DNA of 64,000 nt from NCBI RefSeq assembly GCF_963678635.1, contig NC_087065.1, forward strand, positions 31,438,252 to 31,502,251. Reading direction: 5' to 3'. Positions 1-13,439 of this stretch are shown here, piece by piece (position 1 is the first letter of the stretch; each line of letters opens with the position of its first letter). This DNA comes from Symsagittifera roscoffensis. Taxonomy: Eukaryota; Xenacoelomorpha; Acoela; Convolutidae. Made by a program: the position numbers and the translations under genes. The notes beneath the pieces are model-generated. The model did not search any database, was not told where the DNA came from, and saw only the letters and a list, made by a program, of their open reading frames with translations.

Positions 1-3000
1 ATATTTTGATTAAACAAAAACAATTTATAAAGTAATAGTTTCTTTTCTAATCAAAATAAGGTGGGGTAAGACCTGATACATGCATAAACATGCGTTTCAG
101 GGCCTGAAACGCATGTTTTTCCATGTCTCAGGTCTTCCTCCGCCAAATTTTGATAAAAAACAATACTTTATATATTGGTTTTTTTTAAATTAAAACATGG
201 TGGGGGAAGATTTGAGACATGCACAAACGTGCGTTTCAGGCCCTGAAACGCACGTTAATTCATGTCTGAGGTCTTCTCCACCCTATTTTGATTTTAAAAA
301 AAATAAATATTTTATAAATTGCTTTTCTATTCAAAATTTGCTGGATGAACATCTGAGACATGCATAAACGTGCGTTTCAGGGCCTGAAACGCTGGTTTAT
401 GCATGTCTCAGGTCTTCCCCTGTCGTATTTTGATTATAAAAACCAAATTACCGAGTAATTGTTTTTTTTTCATCAAAATATGGTGGGGTAAGACATTAGA
501 CATGCATCAATTTGCGTTTCAGGGCCTGAAACGCATGTTTATTCATGTCTCAGGTCTTCCCCCACCATAATTTGATTTAAAAAACCAATTACATTATAAA
601 TTGATTTTTTAAATCAAAATATGATGGGCGAAGACCTGCGACAAGCATAAACGTGCGTGTCAGGCTCTGAAACGCACGTTTATGCATGTCTCAGGATTTT
701 TCCATCATATTTTGATTAAAAAAACTATTTATAAAGCATTTGGTTTTTTCAATCAAAATATGGTAGGGAAGACCTGAGAATGCATAAATGTGCGTTTCAC
801 TCCCTGAAACGCACGTTTTGCATGCCTCAGATCTTCCCCCAACATATTTTGATTAAGCAAAAACAATTTATAAAGTAATTGTTTTTTTTTCTAATCAAAA
901 TAAGGTGGGGTAAGACCTGATACATGCATAAACATGCCTTTCAGGGCCTGAAACGCATGTTTTTCTATGTCTCAGGTCTTCCTCCGCCAAATTTTGATAA
1001 AAAACAATACTTTATAAATTGGTTTTTTAAATTAAAATATGGTGGGGGAAGATTTGAGACATGCATAAACGTGCGTTTCAGGCCCTGAAACGCACGTTTA
1101 TGTATGTCTCAGGAGTTTTCCATCATAATTTGATTTAAAAAAACCAAGTTATAAAGCTTTGCTTTTTTAAATCAAAATATGGTGGGGAAGACCTGAGACA
1201 TGCACAAATGTGCGTTTCACGCCCTGAAACGCACGTTTTGCATGTCTCAGATCTTCCTCCAACTTGTTTCGATTAAAAAAAAAAAAATTAATAAAGTAAT
1301 TGTTTTTCTTAATCAAACTAAGGTGGGGTAAGACCTGATACATGCATGAACAAGCGTTTCAGGGCGTGAAACGCACGTTTTATGCATGTCCCAGGTATTC
1401 CCCCACCCTGTTTTGATTAAAAAACCAATTACCATAAAAATTGTTTTTTTTTTATCAAGCTTTGGTGGGGGAAGACCTGAGACATGCATAAACGTGCGTT
1501 TCAGGCCCTGAAACACGCGTTTTTGCATGTCCCACATCTTCCCACACCATATTTTGATTTAAAAAAAAACAATTTGAAAAGTGATTGGTTTTTTATCAAA
1601 ATATGTTGGGGGAAGACCTGAGACATGCATAAACATGCGTTTCAGGGCCTGGAACTCACGTTTATGCATGTCTCAGGTCTTCCCCCACCATATTTTGATT
1701 TAAAAAAAATTTTCTTTTCAAATTAGTTTTTTTATCAAAAAATGATGTGGGAAGACCTGGAACATGCATAAACACGCGTTTCAGGGCCTGAAACGCACGT
1801 TTGTGCTTGTCTCAAATCTTGCCCCACCATTCTTTGATTAAAAAAAAAATCTATAAAGAAGTTGGTTTTTTAAAAAACTATGGTGGGGGAAGACCTGAGA
1901 TATGCATAAACGTGCGTTTCAGGGCCTGAAACGCACGTTTATGCATGTCTCAGGTCTTTCGCAACCATATTATGATAGAAAAAACAATTTATAAAATAAT
2001 TGGTTTTTTTAAATCAAAATATAGGGAGGAAAGACCCGAGACATGCATGAACGTGCGTTTCAGGCTCTGAAATGCACGTTTATGCATGTCTCAGGTCTTC
2101 CCTCATCATAATTTGATTAAAAAAACCAATATATGCATAAATTTGTTTTTTTTTTAAATCAAAACATGGTAGGGGAACACCTGAGGCATTCATAAACGTG
2201 GGTTTCAGGGCCTGAAACGCATGTTTATTCGTGTCTCAGGTCTTCCCCCACCATAATTTTGATAAAAACCAATTACTTTATAAATTGGTTTTTTTAAATC
2301 AAAATATGGTAGGGTAAGATTTGAGACATGCATAAACGTGCGTTTCAGGCCCTGAAACGCACGTTTATGCATGTCTCAAGAGTTTTCCATCATATTTTGA
2401 TTTAAAAAAAAAACCAAGTTGTAAAGCTTTGCTTTTTTAAATCAAAATATGGTGGGGAAGACCTGAGACATGCATAAATGTGCGTTTCACGCCCTGAAAC
2501 GCACGTTTTGCATGTCTCAGATCTTCCTCCAACATATTTTGATTAAAAAACCAATTACCTTAGAAATTGTGTTTTTTATCAAGCTATGGCGGGGGAAGAC
2601 CTCAGACATGCATAACCGTGCGTTTCAGGGCCTGAAACGCACGTTTTCAGCATGTCCCAGGTATTCCCCCACCCTGTTTTGATTTAAAAACCAATTACCT
2701 TAGAATTGTTGTTTTTTATCAAGCTATGGCGGGGGAAGACCTGAGACATACATAAACGTGCGTTTCAGGCCCTGAAACGCGCGTTTTTGCATGTCCCACA
2801 TCTTCCCCCACCATATTTTGATTTAAAAAAAACAATTTGAAAAGTAATTGGTTTTTTATCAAAATATGTTGGGGAAGACCTGATACATGCATAAACGTGC
2901 GTTTTAGGCCCTAAAACGCACGTTTTGCGTGTCTCAGATCTTCCCCCAACATATTTTGATTAAAAAACCACTTACCTTAGAAATTGTTTTTTTTTTATCA

Positions 3001-5914
3001 AGCTATGGCGGGGGAAGACCTGAGACATGCATAAACGTGCGTTTCAGGGCCTGAAACGCACGTTTTATGCATGTCCCATGAATTCCCCCACCCTGTTTTG
3101 ATTTAAAAACCAATTACCTTAGAAATTGTTTTTTTTTCCGTCAAAATATGGTGGGGTAAGACCTGAGACATGCATCAACTTGCGTTTCAGGGCCTGAAAC
3201 GCATGTTTTTTCATGTCTCAGGTCTTCCCCCACCATAATTTGATTAAAAAACCAATTACATTATTATTTGGTTTTTTAATCAAAATATGATGGGGGAAGA
3301 CCTGAAAAACCATAAACGTGCGTGTCAGGCCCAGAAACGCACGTTTATGCATGTCTCAGGATTTTTCCATCATATTTTGATTTAAAAAAACAATTTATAA
3401 GGTAATTGTTTTTTTTTAATCAAAATAAGGTGGGGTAAGACCTGATACATGCATAAACTTGCGTTTCAGGGCCTGAAAGGCATGTTTTTCTATTTCTCAG
3501 GTCTTCCTCCACCAAACTTTGATAAAAACCAATTACTTTTTAAATTGGTTTTTTAAAATCAAAATATGGTGGGGGAAGATTGGAGACATGCATAAACGTG
3601 CGTTTCAGGCCCTGAAACGCACGTTTATGCATGTCTCAGGAGTTTTCCATCTTATTTTGATTTGAAAAAACCAAATTATAAAGCTTTGCTTTTTTAAATC
3701 AAAATATGGTGGGGAAGACCTGAGACATGCATAAATGTGCGTTTCACGCCCTGAAACGCCTTTTTTGCATGTCTCAGATCTTCCCCCAACATATTTTGAT
3801 TAAAAAACCAATTACCTTGGAAATTGTTTTTTTTTTAATCAAGCTATGGCGGGGGAAGACCTGAGACATGCATAAACGTGCGTTTCAGGCCCTGAAACGC
3901 GCGTTTTTGCATGTCCCACATCTTCCCCCACCTTATTTTGATTTTAAAAAAACAATCTGAAAAGTAATTGGTTTTTTATCAAAATATGTTGGGGGAAGAC
4001 CTGATACATGCATAAACGTGCGTTTCAGGCCCTGAAACGCACATTTTGCATGTCTCAGATCTTCCCCCAACATATTTTGATTAAAAAACCAATTACCTTA
4101 GAAATTGTTTTTTTTTATCAAGCTATGGCGGGGGAAGACCTGAGACATGCATAAACGTGCGTTTCAGGGCCTGAAACGCACGTTTTATGCATGTCCCAGG
4201 AATTCCCCCACCCTGTTTTGATTTAAAAACCAATTACCTTAGAAATTGTTTTTTTTTCATCAAAATATGGTGGGGTAAGACCTGAGACATGCATAAACGT
4301 GCGTTTCAGGCCCTGAAACGCGCGTTTTTGCATGTCCCACATCTTCCCCCACCATATTTTGATTTTAAAAAAAAAACAATTTGAAAAGTAATTGGTTTTT
4401 TATCAAAATATGTTGGGGGAAGACCTGAGACATGCATAAACGTGCGTTTCAGGCCCTGAAACGCGCGTTTTTGCATGTCCCACATCTTCCCCCACCATAT
4501 TTTGATTAAAAAAAACAATTTGAAAAGTAATTGGTTTTTTATCAAAATATGTTGGGGGAAGACCTGATACATGCATAAACGTGCGTTTCAGGCCCTGAAA
4601 CGCACATTTTGCGTGTCTCAGATCTTCCCCCAACATATTTTGATTAAAAAACCAATTACCTTAGAAATTGTTTTTTTTATCAAGCTATGGCGGGGAAGAC
4701 CTGAGACATGCAACAACTTGCATTTCAGGGCCTGAAACGCACGTTTTATGCATGTCCCAGGTATTCCCCCACGCAGTTTTGATTTAAAAACCAATTACCT
4801 TAGATATTGTTTTTTTTTCATCAAGCTATGGCGGGGGAAGACCTGAGACATGCATAAACGTGCGTTTCAGGCCCTGAAACGCACGTTTATGCATGTCTCA
4901 GGAGTTTTCCATCATATTTTGATTTAAAAAAACCAAGTTATAAAGCTCTGCTTTTTAAAATCAAAATATGGTGGGGAAGACCTGAGACATGCATAAATGT
5001 GCGTTTCACGCCCTGAAACGCACGTTTTGCATGTCTCAGATCTTCCCCCAACATCTTTTCATTAAAAAACCAATTACCTTAGAAATTGTTTTTTTTTATC
5101 AAGCTATGGCGGGGGAAGACCTGAGACATGCATGAACGTGCGTTTCAGGGCCTGAAACGCACCTTTTATGCATGTCCCAAGTATTCCCCCACGCTGTTTT
5201 GATTAAAAAACCAATTACCTTAGAAATTGTTTTTTTTTCATCAAGCTATGGCGGGGGAAGACCTGAGACATGCATAAACGTGCGTTTCAGGCCCTGAAAC
5301 ACGCGTTTTTGCATGTCCCACATCTTCCCCCACCACATTTTGATTAAAAAAAAAACAATTTGAAAAGTAATTGTTTTTTTATCAAAATATGTTGGGGGAA
5401 GACCTGAGACATGCATAAACGTGCGTTTCAGGCCCTGAAACACGCGTTTTTGCATGTCCCACATCTTCCCCCACCATATTTTGATTAAAGAAACAATTTG
5501 AAAAAAAATTGGTTTTTAATCAAATTATGATGGGGAAAACCAGAGACATGGATAAACGTGCGTTTCAGAGCCTGAAACGCACAATTATGCATGTCTCAGG
5601 TCTTTACTCACCATATTTTGATAATAAAAGAAATTATTTTTTAAATTGGTTTTTTGAATCAAAATACGGTGCGGGAAGACCTGAGACAAGCCTAAACGTG
5701 CGTTTCAGGGCCTGAAAGGCACGTTTAAGCATGTGTCAAAATTATGAAGTAATTGGTTTTTTTAATCAAAATATGGTGAGGAAAGACCTGAGAGATGCAT
5801 AAACGTGCGTTTCAGGCTCTGAAACATAATTTTATGCATGTCTCAGGTTTTCCCAACCAAAATTTGATTAAAAAAACCAGCTTAAAAACTTTTTGTTTTT
5901 CATCAAAGTATGGT

Positions 5915-5993
5915 GGGGGAAGACCTGGGACATGCATAAACGTGCGTTTCAGGCTCTGAAACGCACGTTTATGCATGTCTCAGGTCTTCCCCC
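5915..5993. repeat. Example monomer core, 79-nt near-perfect palindrome
   Basis: The arms run from GGGGGAAGACC on the left to GGTCTTCCCCC on the right. The centre is CAGGCTCTG near 5954. By eye the arms differ only near the GGGAC/GTCTC position and at the centre. The single strand could form a hairpin of about 37 bp with almost no loop. This copy carries the GGCTC centre variant. Confidence 0.9.
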
Positions 5994-6384
5994 AACATAT
6001 TTTGATAACAAAAAAACAAATAATTTTTAAGTTTTTTTAAATCAAATTATGATGGGGAAAACCTGAGACATGCCTAAAAGTATGTTTCAGAGCCTGAAAC
6101 GCACGTTTATGCATCTCTCAGTTCTTTATAAATTGGTTTTTTAAATCAAAATATGATGTGGGAAGACCTGAGACATGCATAAATGTGCGTGTCGGAGCCT
6201 GAAACGCACGTTTAAGCAAGTCTCATGTTTTCCACCTTAATATTTTGATTAAAAAACCAATTACTCTTTATAAATTTTTTAAAAAAATCAAAATACGGTG
6301 GGGGAAGACCTGAAACATGCATAAACACGCAGTTTGTGCAGGTCTCAAATCTTCCCCCAGCATATTTTGCTTAAAAACCAACTT

Positions 6385-6447
6385 AAAAAGTCGTTGGGTT
6401 TTTACCAAATTATGCATGTCTCAGGGTTTTCCCCACCATATTTTGAC
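6385..6447. repeat. One-armed monomer variant (copy 1 of 4)
   Basis: The left arm is replaced by GTCGTTGGGTTTTTACCAAA, followed at once by the right-arm sequence TTATGCATGTCTCAGGGTTT and TCCCCACCATATTTTGAC. The variant recurs at about 7740-7798, 9051-9110 and 11480-11540 with the same junction, so it arose once and spread within higher-order units. Confidence 0.8.
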
Positions 6448-7320
6448 AAAAAAAAAAACAATTTATAAAGTAATTGGTTTTTTAAATCAAAACATGGTGA
6501 GAAAAGACCCGAGACATGCATAAACGTGCGTTTCAGGCCCTGAAACACGCGTTTTTGCATGTCCCACATCTTCCCCCACCATATTTTGATTAAAAAAACA
6601 ATTTGAAAAAAATTGGTTTTTAATCAAATTATGATGGGGAAAACCAGAGACATGCATAAACGTGCGTTTCAGAGCCTGAAACGCACATTTATGCATGTCT
6701 CAGGTCTTTACTCACCATATTTTGATAACAAAAGAAATTAATTTTTAAATTGGTTTTTAAATCAAAATACGGTGCGGGAAGACCTGAGACAAGCATAAAC
6801 GTGCGTTTCAGGGCCTGAAACGCACGTTTAAGCATGTGTCAAAATTATGAAGTAATTGGTTTTTTTAGTCAAAATATGGCGGGGTAAAAGCTGAGACCTG
6901 CATAAACATGCGTTTCAGGGCCTGAAACGCAGGTTTGCTCATGTCTCAGGTCTTCTCCCACCATATTTTAATGAAAAAACCAATTATTTCATAATTTGTT
7001 TTTTTTTTAAATCAAAATATTGTGAGGAAAGACCTGAGAGATGCATAAACGTGCGTTTCAGGCTCTGAAACATACTTTTATGCATGTCTCAGGTTTTCCC
7101 AACCATAATTTGATTAAAAAAACCAACTTAAAAAATATTTGTTTTTTTTTTTATCAAAGTATGGTGGGGGAAGACCTGGGACATGCATAAACGTGCGTTT
7201 CAGGCTCTGAAACGCACGTTTATGCATGTCTCAGGTCTTCCCCCAACATTTTTTGATAACAAAAAAAAATAGTTTTTGAGTTTTTTTTAAATCAAATTAT
7301 GATGGGGAAAACCTGAGACA

Positions 7321-7522
7321 TGCATAAAAGTGTCTTACCCCATCATAAACTGATAAAAAAAACCATTTACTTTATAAATTGGTTTTTTAAATCAAAATAT
7401 GATGTGGGAAGACCTGAGACATGCATAAAAGTGTCTTACCCCATCCTAAACTGATAAAAAAAACCATTTACTTTATAAATTGGTTTTTTAAGTCAAAATA
7501 TGATGTGGGAAGACCTGAGACA
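7321..7522. repeat. Two core-deleted monomers of 101 bp in tandem
   Basis: Two consecutive units, 7321-7421 and 7422-7522, run from TGCATAAAAGTGTC straight to TTACCCCATC. They lack the GTTTCAGGGCCTGAAAC centre and most of the right arm, but keep the AT linker. The two copies are nearly identical. One deletion followed by local duplication explains them. These units cannot form the long hairpin. Confidence 0.85.
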
Positions 7523-7739
7523 TGCATAAATGTGCGTGTCGGAGCCTGAAACGCACGTTTAAGCAAGTCTCATGTTTTCCACCATAATATTTTGATTAAA
7601 AAACCAATTACTCTATATATTATTTCTTAAAAAAAATCAAAATACGGTGGGGGAAGACCTGAAACATGCATAAACACGCAGTTTGTGCAAGTCTCAAATC
7701 TTCCCCCACCATATTTTGATTGAAAAAAAAAACTTAAAA

Positions 7740-7798
7740 AGTCGTTGGGTTTTTACCAAATTATGCATGTCTCAGGGTTTTCCCCACCATATTTTGAC
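7740..7798. repeat. One-armed monomer variant (copy 2 of 4)
   Basis: It has the same GTCGTTGGGTTTTTACCAAA junction as the copy at 6385. It again sits between a CATGCATAAACACGC monomer upstream and a GGTGAGAAAAGACCCGAGAC monomer downstream, so the surrounding block is duplicated too. Confidence 0.8.
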
Positions 7799-9050
7799 AA
7801 AAAAAACAATTTATAAAGTAATTGGTTTTTTAAATCAAAACATGGTGAGAAAAGACCCGAGACATGCATAAACGTGCTTTTCAAGCTCTGAAATGCACGT
7901 TTATGCACGTCTCAGATCTTCCCCCAACATATTTTGATTAAAAAACACTTTATAAAGTAATTGGTTTTTTTAATCAAAATAAGGTGAGTTAAGACATGAT
8001 ACATACATAAACATGCGTTTCAGGGCCTGAAACGCATGTTTATTCATGTCTCAGGTCTTCCTCCAACATATTTTGAACATGAAAACCATATTTTTAAATT
8101 GGTTTTTTAAAACAAATTAAGGTGAGGAAGACATGAGGCATGCAAAAACGAGCGTTTCAGGCCCCACATCATATTTTGATAAAAAACAAACCAACTACTA
8201 CATAAAATGTTTTTTTTTTAAACAAAAATTGATGGGAGAAGACCTTTGACATACATAAACCTGCGTTTCGGAGCCCGAAACGCACGTTTAAGCAAGTCTC
8301 AAGTGTTCCCCGATAATAATTTGATAAAAAACCAATTACTCTAAAAAACTATTTTTTTAAAATCAAAATACGGTGAGGGAAGACCTGAAACATGCATAAG
8401 CACGCGTTTCAGGGCCTGAAACGCACGTTTAAGCATGTCTCAGGTCTTTACACACCATATTTTGATTTAAAAAGCAAATAACTTTAAGTTGGTTTTTAAA
8501 TCAAAATACAAAATACGGTGCGGGAAGACCTGAGACAAGCATAAACGTGCGTTTCAGGGCCTGAAACGCATGTTTATGCATCTCTCAAATCTTCCCCTAC
8601 CATATTTTTTAAAAAAAAAACCAATTTATGAAGTATTTGGTTTTTTAAATCAAAATATGGTGGGGTAAAAGCTCAGACCTGCATAAACCTGCGTTTCAGA
8701 GCCTGAAACGCAGGTTTGATCATGTCTCAGGTCTTCTCCCACCATATTTTGATAAAAAAACCAATTACTTTATAATTTTTTTTAAAATCAAAATATGATG
8801 TGGGAAGGCCTGAGACATGCATAAACGTGCGTTTCGGAGCCTGAAACGCACGTTTAAACAAGTCTCAAGTGTTCCCCCATAATATTTTGATAAAAAACCA
8901 ATTCTTCTATAAAAAATTTTTTTAAAATCAAAATGCGGTGGGGGAAGATGTGAAACATGCATAAACACGCGTTTCAGGGCCTGAACCGAACGTTTTTGCA
9001 TGTCTCAAATCTTCCCCCTCCATATTTTGATTAAAAAAACCAACTTATAA

Positions 9051-9110
9051 AGTCGTTGGGTTTTTACCAAATTATGCATGTCTCAGGGTTTTCCCCACCA
9101 TATTTTGACA
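9051..9110. repeat. One-armed monomer variant (copy 3 of 4)
   Basis: The left arm is missing, with the same GTCGTTGGG junction. It is followed by a GGTGAGGAGAAAGACCCGAG monomer, a small insertion variant that also occurs at about 12431. Confidence 0.75.
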
Positions 9111-10185
9111 AAAAAAAAACAATTTACAAAGTAATTGGTTTTTTAAATCAAAATATGGTGAGGAGAAAGACCCGAGACATGCATAAACGTGCGGTTCAGG
9201 CTCTGAAATGTACGTTTATGCATGTCTCAGATCTTCGCTCATCATAACTTGATAAAAAACCAATATATGTTTAAATTTGTTTTTTTTTAATCAAAATATG
9301 GTGGGGGAAGACCTGAGACATTCATAAACATGCGTTTCAGGCACTGAAACGCACGTTTATGCATGTCTCAGGTCTTCCCCAGCCGTATTTTGATTTAAGA
9401 AAAATTAATTTACCGAGTAATTGTTTTTTTATCAATCTATGGTGGGGTAAGACCTGAGACATGCATAAAATTGCGTTTGAGGGCCTGAAACGCTCGTTTA
9501 TGCATGTCTCAGATCTTCCCCCAACATATTTTGATTTAAAAAAAACAATTTATAAAGAAATTGTTTTGTTTTTTGAATCAAAATAAGATGGCGTAAGACC
9601 TGATACATGCATAAACATGCGTTTCAGAGCCTGAAACGCATGTTTATTCGTGTCTCAGGTCTTCCTCCAACATATTTTGATAAAAAAACCAATTAGTTTA
9701 CAAGTTGGTTTTTTAACCGAAATAAGGTGGGGGAAGATTTGAGACATGCCTAAACAAGCATTTCAGGCCCTGAAACGCACGTTTATGCATGTCTCAGGTC
9801 TTCCCCCACCACTTTTTGATAAATAACTAATTTATAATTTAATTGGATTTTTTTAAATCAAATTATTGGTTTGGGAAGACCCGAGACATGCATAAACGTG
9901 CGTTTCGGAGCGCGAAACGCACGTTTAAGCAAATCTCAACTATTCCCCCATAATAATTTGATAAAAAAAACAATTACTCTATAAATTATTTTTTTAAAAT
10001 CAAACTACGGTGGGGAAGACCTGAAACATGCATAAACACGCGTTTCAGAGCCTGAAACGCACGTTTGTGCATGTCTCAAAGCATCCCCCATTATATTTTG
10101 ATAAAAAAAAAAAAATTTATAATTTAATTGGTTTTTTAAACCAAAATATGGTGAGCAAAGACCCGAGACATGCATAAACGTGCGT

Positions 10186-11263
10186 TTCAGGCTCTGAAAT
10201 GCACGTTTATGCATGTCTCAGGCCTTCCCTCATCATAATTTGATTTAAAAAACCAATATATGTTTTTTTTTTCAAAAATCGAATTATGATGGGAGAAGAC
10301 CTGAGACATGCATAAACGTGCGTTTCAGAGCCTGAAACGCACGTTTATGCATGTCTCAGGTCTTTATTCACCAAATTTTGATCAAAAAAGCAATTAATTT
10401 TAAGTTGGTTTTTAAATTAAAATACGGTGCGGGAAGACCTGAGACAAGCATAAACGTGCGTTTCAGGTATCTCTCAAGTATTCCCCCACCATACTTTATT
10501 TTAAAAAATCAATTTATGAAGTAATTGGTTTTTTAAATAAAAACATGGTGGGGTAAAAGCTGAGACCTGCATAAATATGCGTTTCAAGGCCTGAAACAAA
10601 GGTTTGTTCATGTCTCAGATCTTCTCCCACCATATTTTGATAAAAAAAAACCAACTACTTTATAAATTTTTTTTAAAGTCAAAATATGATGTGGGAAGAC
10701 CTGAGACATGCATAAGCGTGCGTTTCAGGCTCTGAAATGCACGTTTATGCATGTCTCAGGCCTTCCCTCATCATAATTTTATTTAAAAAACCAATATATG
10801 TATTTTTTTTTCAAAAATCGAATTATGATGGGAGAAGACCTGAGACATGCATAAACGTGCGTTTCAGAGCCTGAAACGCACGTTTATGCATGTCTCAGGT
10901 CTTTATTCACCAAATTTTGATAAAAAAGCAATTAATTTTAAGTTGGTTTTTAAATTAAAATACGGTGGGGGAAGACCTGAGACAAGCATAAACGTGCGTT
11001 TCAGGTATCTCTCAAGTATTCCCCCACCATATTTTATTTAAAAAAAATCAATTTATGAAGTAATTGGTTTTTTAAATCAAAACATGGTGGGGTAAAAGCT
11101 GAGACCTGCATAAATATGCGTTTCAGGGCCTGAAACAAAGGTTTGTTCATGTCTCAGATCTTCTCCGACCATATTTTGATATAAAAAAACCAACTACTTT
11201 ATAATTTTTTTTAAAGTCAAAATATGATGTGGGAAGACCTGAGACATGCATAAGCGTGCGTTT
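10186..11263. repeat. Tandem duplication of a 538-bp, 4-monomer block
   Basis: Copy 1 (about 10186-10725) and copy 2 (about 10725-11263) share ATCGAATTATGATGGGAGAA, a TCTTTATTCACCAAATTTTG arm and a short monomer in which GTTTCAGG jumps to TATCTCTCAAGTATTCCCCC. They also share a GGGGTAAAAGCTGAGACCTG monomer. The CCAATATA linker is at 10253 and again at 10791. A third, partial relative starts near 11546. Confidence 0.85.
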
Positions 11264-11479
11264 CGGAGCCTGAAACGCACGTTTAAGCAAGTCTCAAGTA
11301 TTCCCCCATAATTTTTTGATTAAAAAAACCAGTTCTTCTCCAAATTCTTTTTTTTAAATCAAAATGCGGTGGGGGAAGATCTGAAACATGCATAAACACG
11401 CGTTTCAGGGCCTGAAACGAACGTTTTTGCATGTCTCAAATCTTCACCCACCATATTTTGATTAAAAAAACCAACCTAT

Positions 11480-11540
11480 AAAGTCATTGGGTTTTTACCA
11501 AATTATGCATGTCTCAGGGTTTTCCCCACCATATTTTGAC
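11480..11540. repeat. One-armed monomer variant (copy 4 of 4)
   Basis: The variant junction reads AAGTCATTGGGTTTTTACC here. Downstream is a GGTGGGGTAAAAGCAGAGAC monomer rather than the GACCCGAGAC monomer of the other copies. Exchange has therefore reshuffled the neighbours. Confidence 0.75.
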
Positions 11541-13439
11541 CAAAAAAAACAATTTATGAGGTAATTGGTTTTTTAAATCAAAATATGGTGGGGTAAAAGC
11601 AGAGACCTGCATAAATATGCGTTTCAGGGCCTGAAACGCAGGTTTGTTCATGTCTCAGATCTTCTCCCACCATATTTTGATTAAAAAAACCAATTACTTT
11701 AAAAAAAATTTTTAAAATCAAAATATGATGTGGGAAGACCTGAGACATGCATAAGCGTGCGTTTCGGAGCCTGAAACGCACGTTTAAGCAAGCCTTAAGT
11801 ATTCCCCCATAATTTTTTGATAAAAAAAACCAATTCTTCTATAAATTATTTTTTAAAATCAAAATGCGGTGGGCGAAGATCTGAAACATGCATAAACACG
11901 CGTTTCAGGGCCTGAAACGCGCGTTTGTGCATGTCTCAAAGCATCCCCCACCATATTTTGATAAAAAAAGAACAAACTTATAAAGTAATTGGTTTTTTAA
12001 ATCAAATTATGGTGAGGAAAGACCCGAGACATGCATAAACGTGCGTTTGAGGCTCTGAAATGCACGTTTATGCATGCCTCAGGTCTTCCCGTATCATAAT
12101 TTGATAAAAAAATCAATTTACTGAGTAATTGTTTTTTTATCAATCTATGGTGGGGTAAAACCTGAGAAATGCATAAACTTGCGTTTCAGGGCCTGAAACG
12201 CATGTTTATTCATGTCTCAGATCTTCCCCCAACATATTTTGATTTAAAAAAAAAGTTTATATAATAATTGGTTTTTTAAAATCAAAATAAGGTGGGGTAA
12301 GACCTGATACATGCATAAACATGCGTTTCAGGGCCTGAAACGCATGTTTAATCATATCTCAGGTCTTCCTCCACCATATTTTGACAAAAAAAACAATATA
12401 TAAAGTAATTGGTTTTTTAAATCAAAATATGGTGAGGAGAAAGACCCGAGACTTGCATAAACGTGCGTTTCAGGCTCTGAAATGTACGTTTCTGCATGAC
12501 TCAGATCTTCCCTCATCATAACTTGATAAAAAACCAATATATGTTTTAATTTGTTTTTCTTCTAATCAAAATATGGTGGGGAAGACCTGAGACATTCATA
12601 AACGTGCGTTTCAGGCACTGAAACGCACGTTTATGCATGCCTCAGGTCTTCCCCCGCCGTATTTTGATTTAAAAAACAACAAATTACCGAGTATTTGTTT
12701 TTGTATCAATCTATGGTGGGGTAAGACCTGAGACATGCGTAAATTTGCGTTTGAGGGCCTGAAACGCACGTTTATGCATGTCTCAGATCTTATGCCAACA
12801 TATTTTGATTTAAAAAAACAATTTATAAAGTAATTGGGTTTTTAAATCAAAATAAGGTGGGGTAAGACCTGATGCATGCCTAAACATGCGTTTCAGAGCC
12901 TGAAACGCATGTTTATTCATGTCTCAGGTTTTCCTGCATCATTTTTTGATAAAAAACCAATTAGTTTACACTTTGGTTTTTTAATCAAAATAAGGTGGGG
13001 GAAGATTTGAGACATGCCTAAACATGCATTTCAGGCCCTGAAACGCACGTTTATGCATGTCTCAGGTCTTCTGCCACCACTTTTTGATAAATTACCAATT
13101 TATAAATTAATTGGATTTTTTTAAATCAAATTATTGGTTGGGGAAGACCCAAGACATGCATAAACGTGCGTTTCGGGCCCTGAAACACACGTTTTTGAAT
13201 GTCCCACATCTTCCCCCACCATATTTTGATTAAAAAAAACTATTTAAAAAGTAATTGGGGTTTTATCAAAATATGTTGGGGGAAGACCTGAGACATGCAT
13301 AAACGTGAGTTTCAGGCCCTGAAACACGCGTTTTTGCATGTCCCACATCTTCCCCCACCATATTTTGATTAAAAAAACAATTTGAAAAGTAATTGGTTTC
13401 TAATCAAAATATGGTGGGGTAAGACCTGAGACAGGCATA

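Larger units (their letters stand above)
5489..6860. repeat. Local higher-order repeat, about 1.1-kb spacing
   Basis: The block at about 5489-5750 recurs at about 6585-6850. It has TTAATCAAATTATGATGGGG, an AACCAGAGACATG variant, the CAGAGCCTG centre, a TCTTTACTCACC right arm and a GGTGCGGGAAGACC monomer. The shared private variants mark a segmental duplication of several monomers rather than independent mutation. Later parts also recur: the GAGAGATGCATAAACG monomer is at about 5790 and again at about 7035. Confidence 0.7.
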
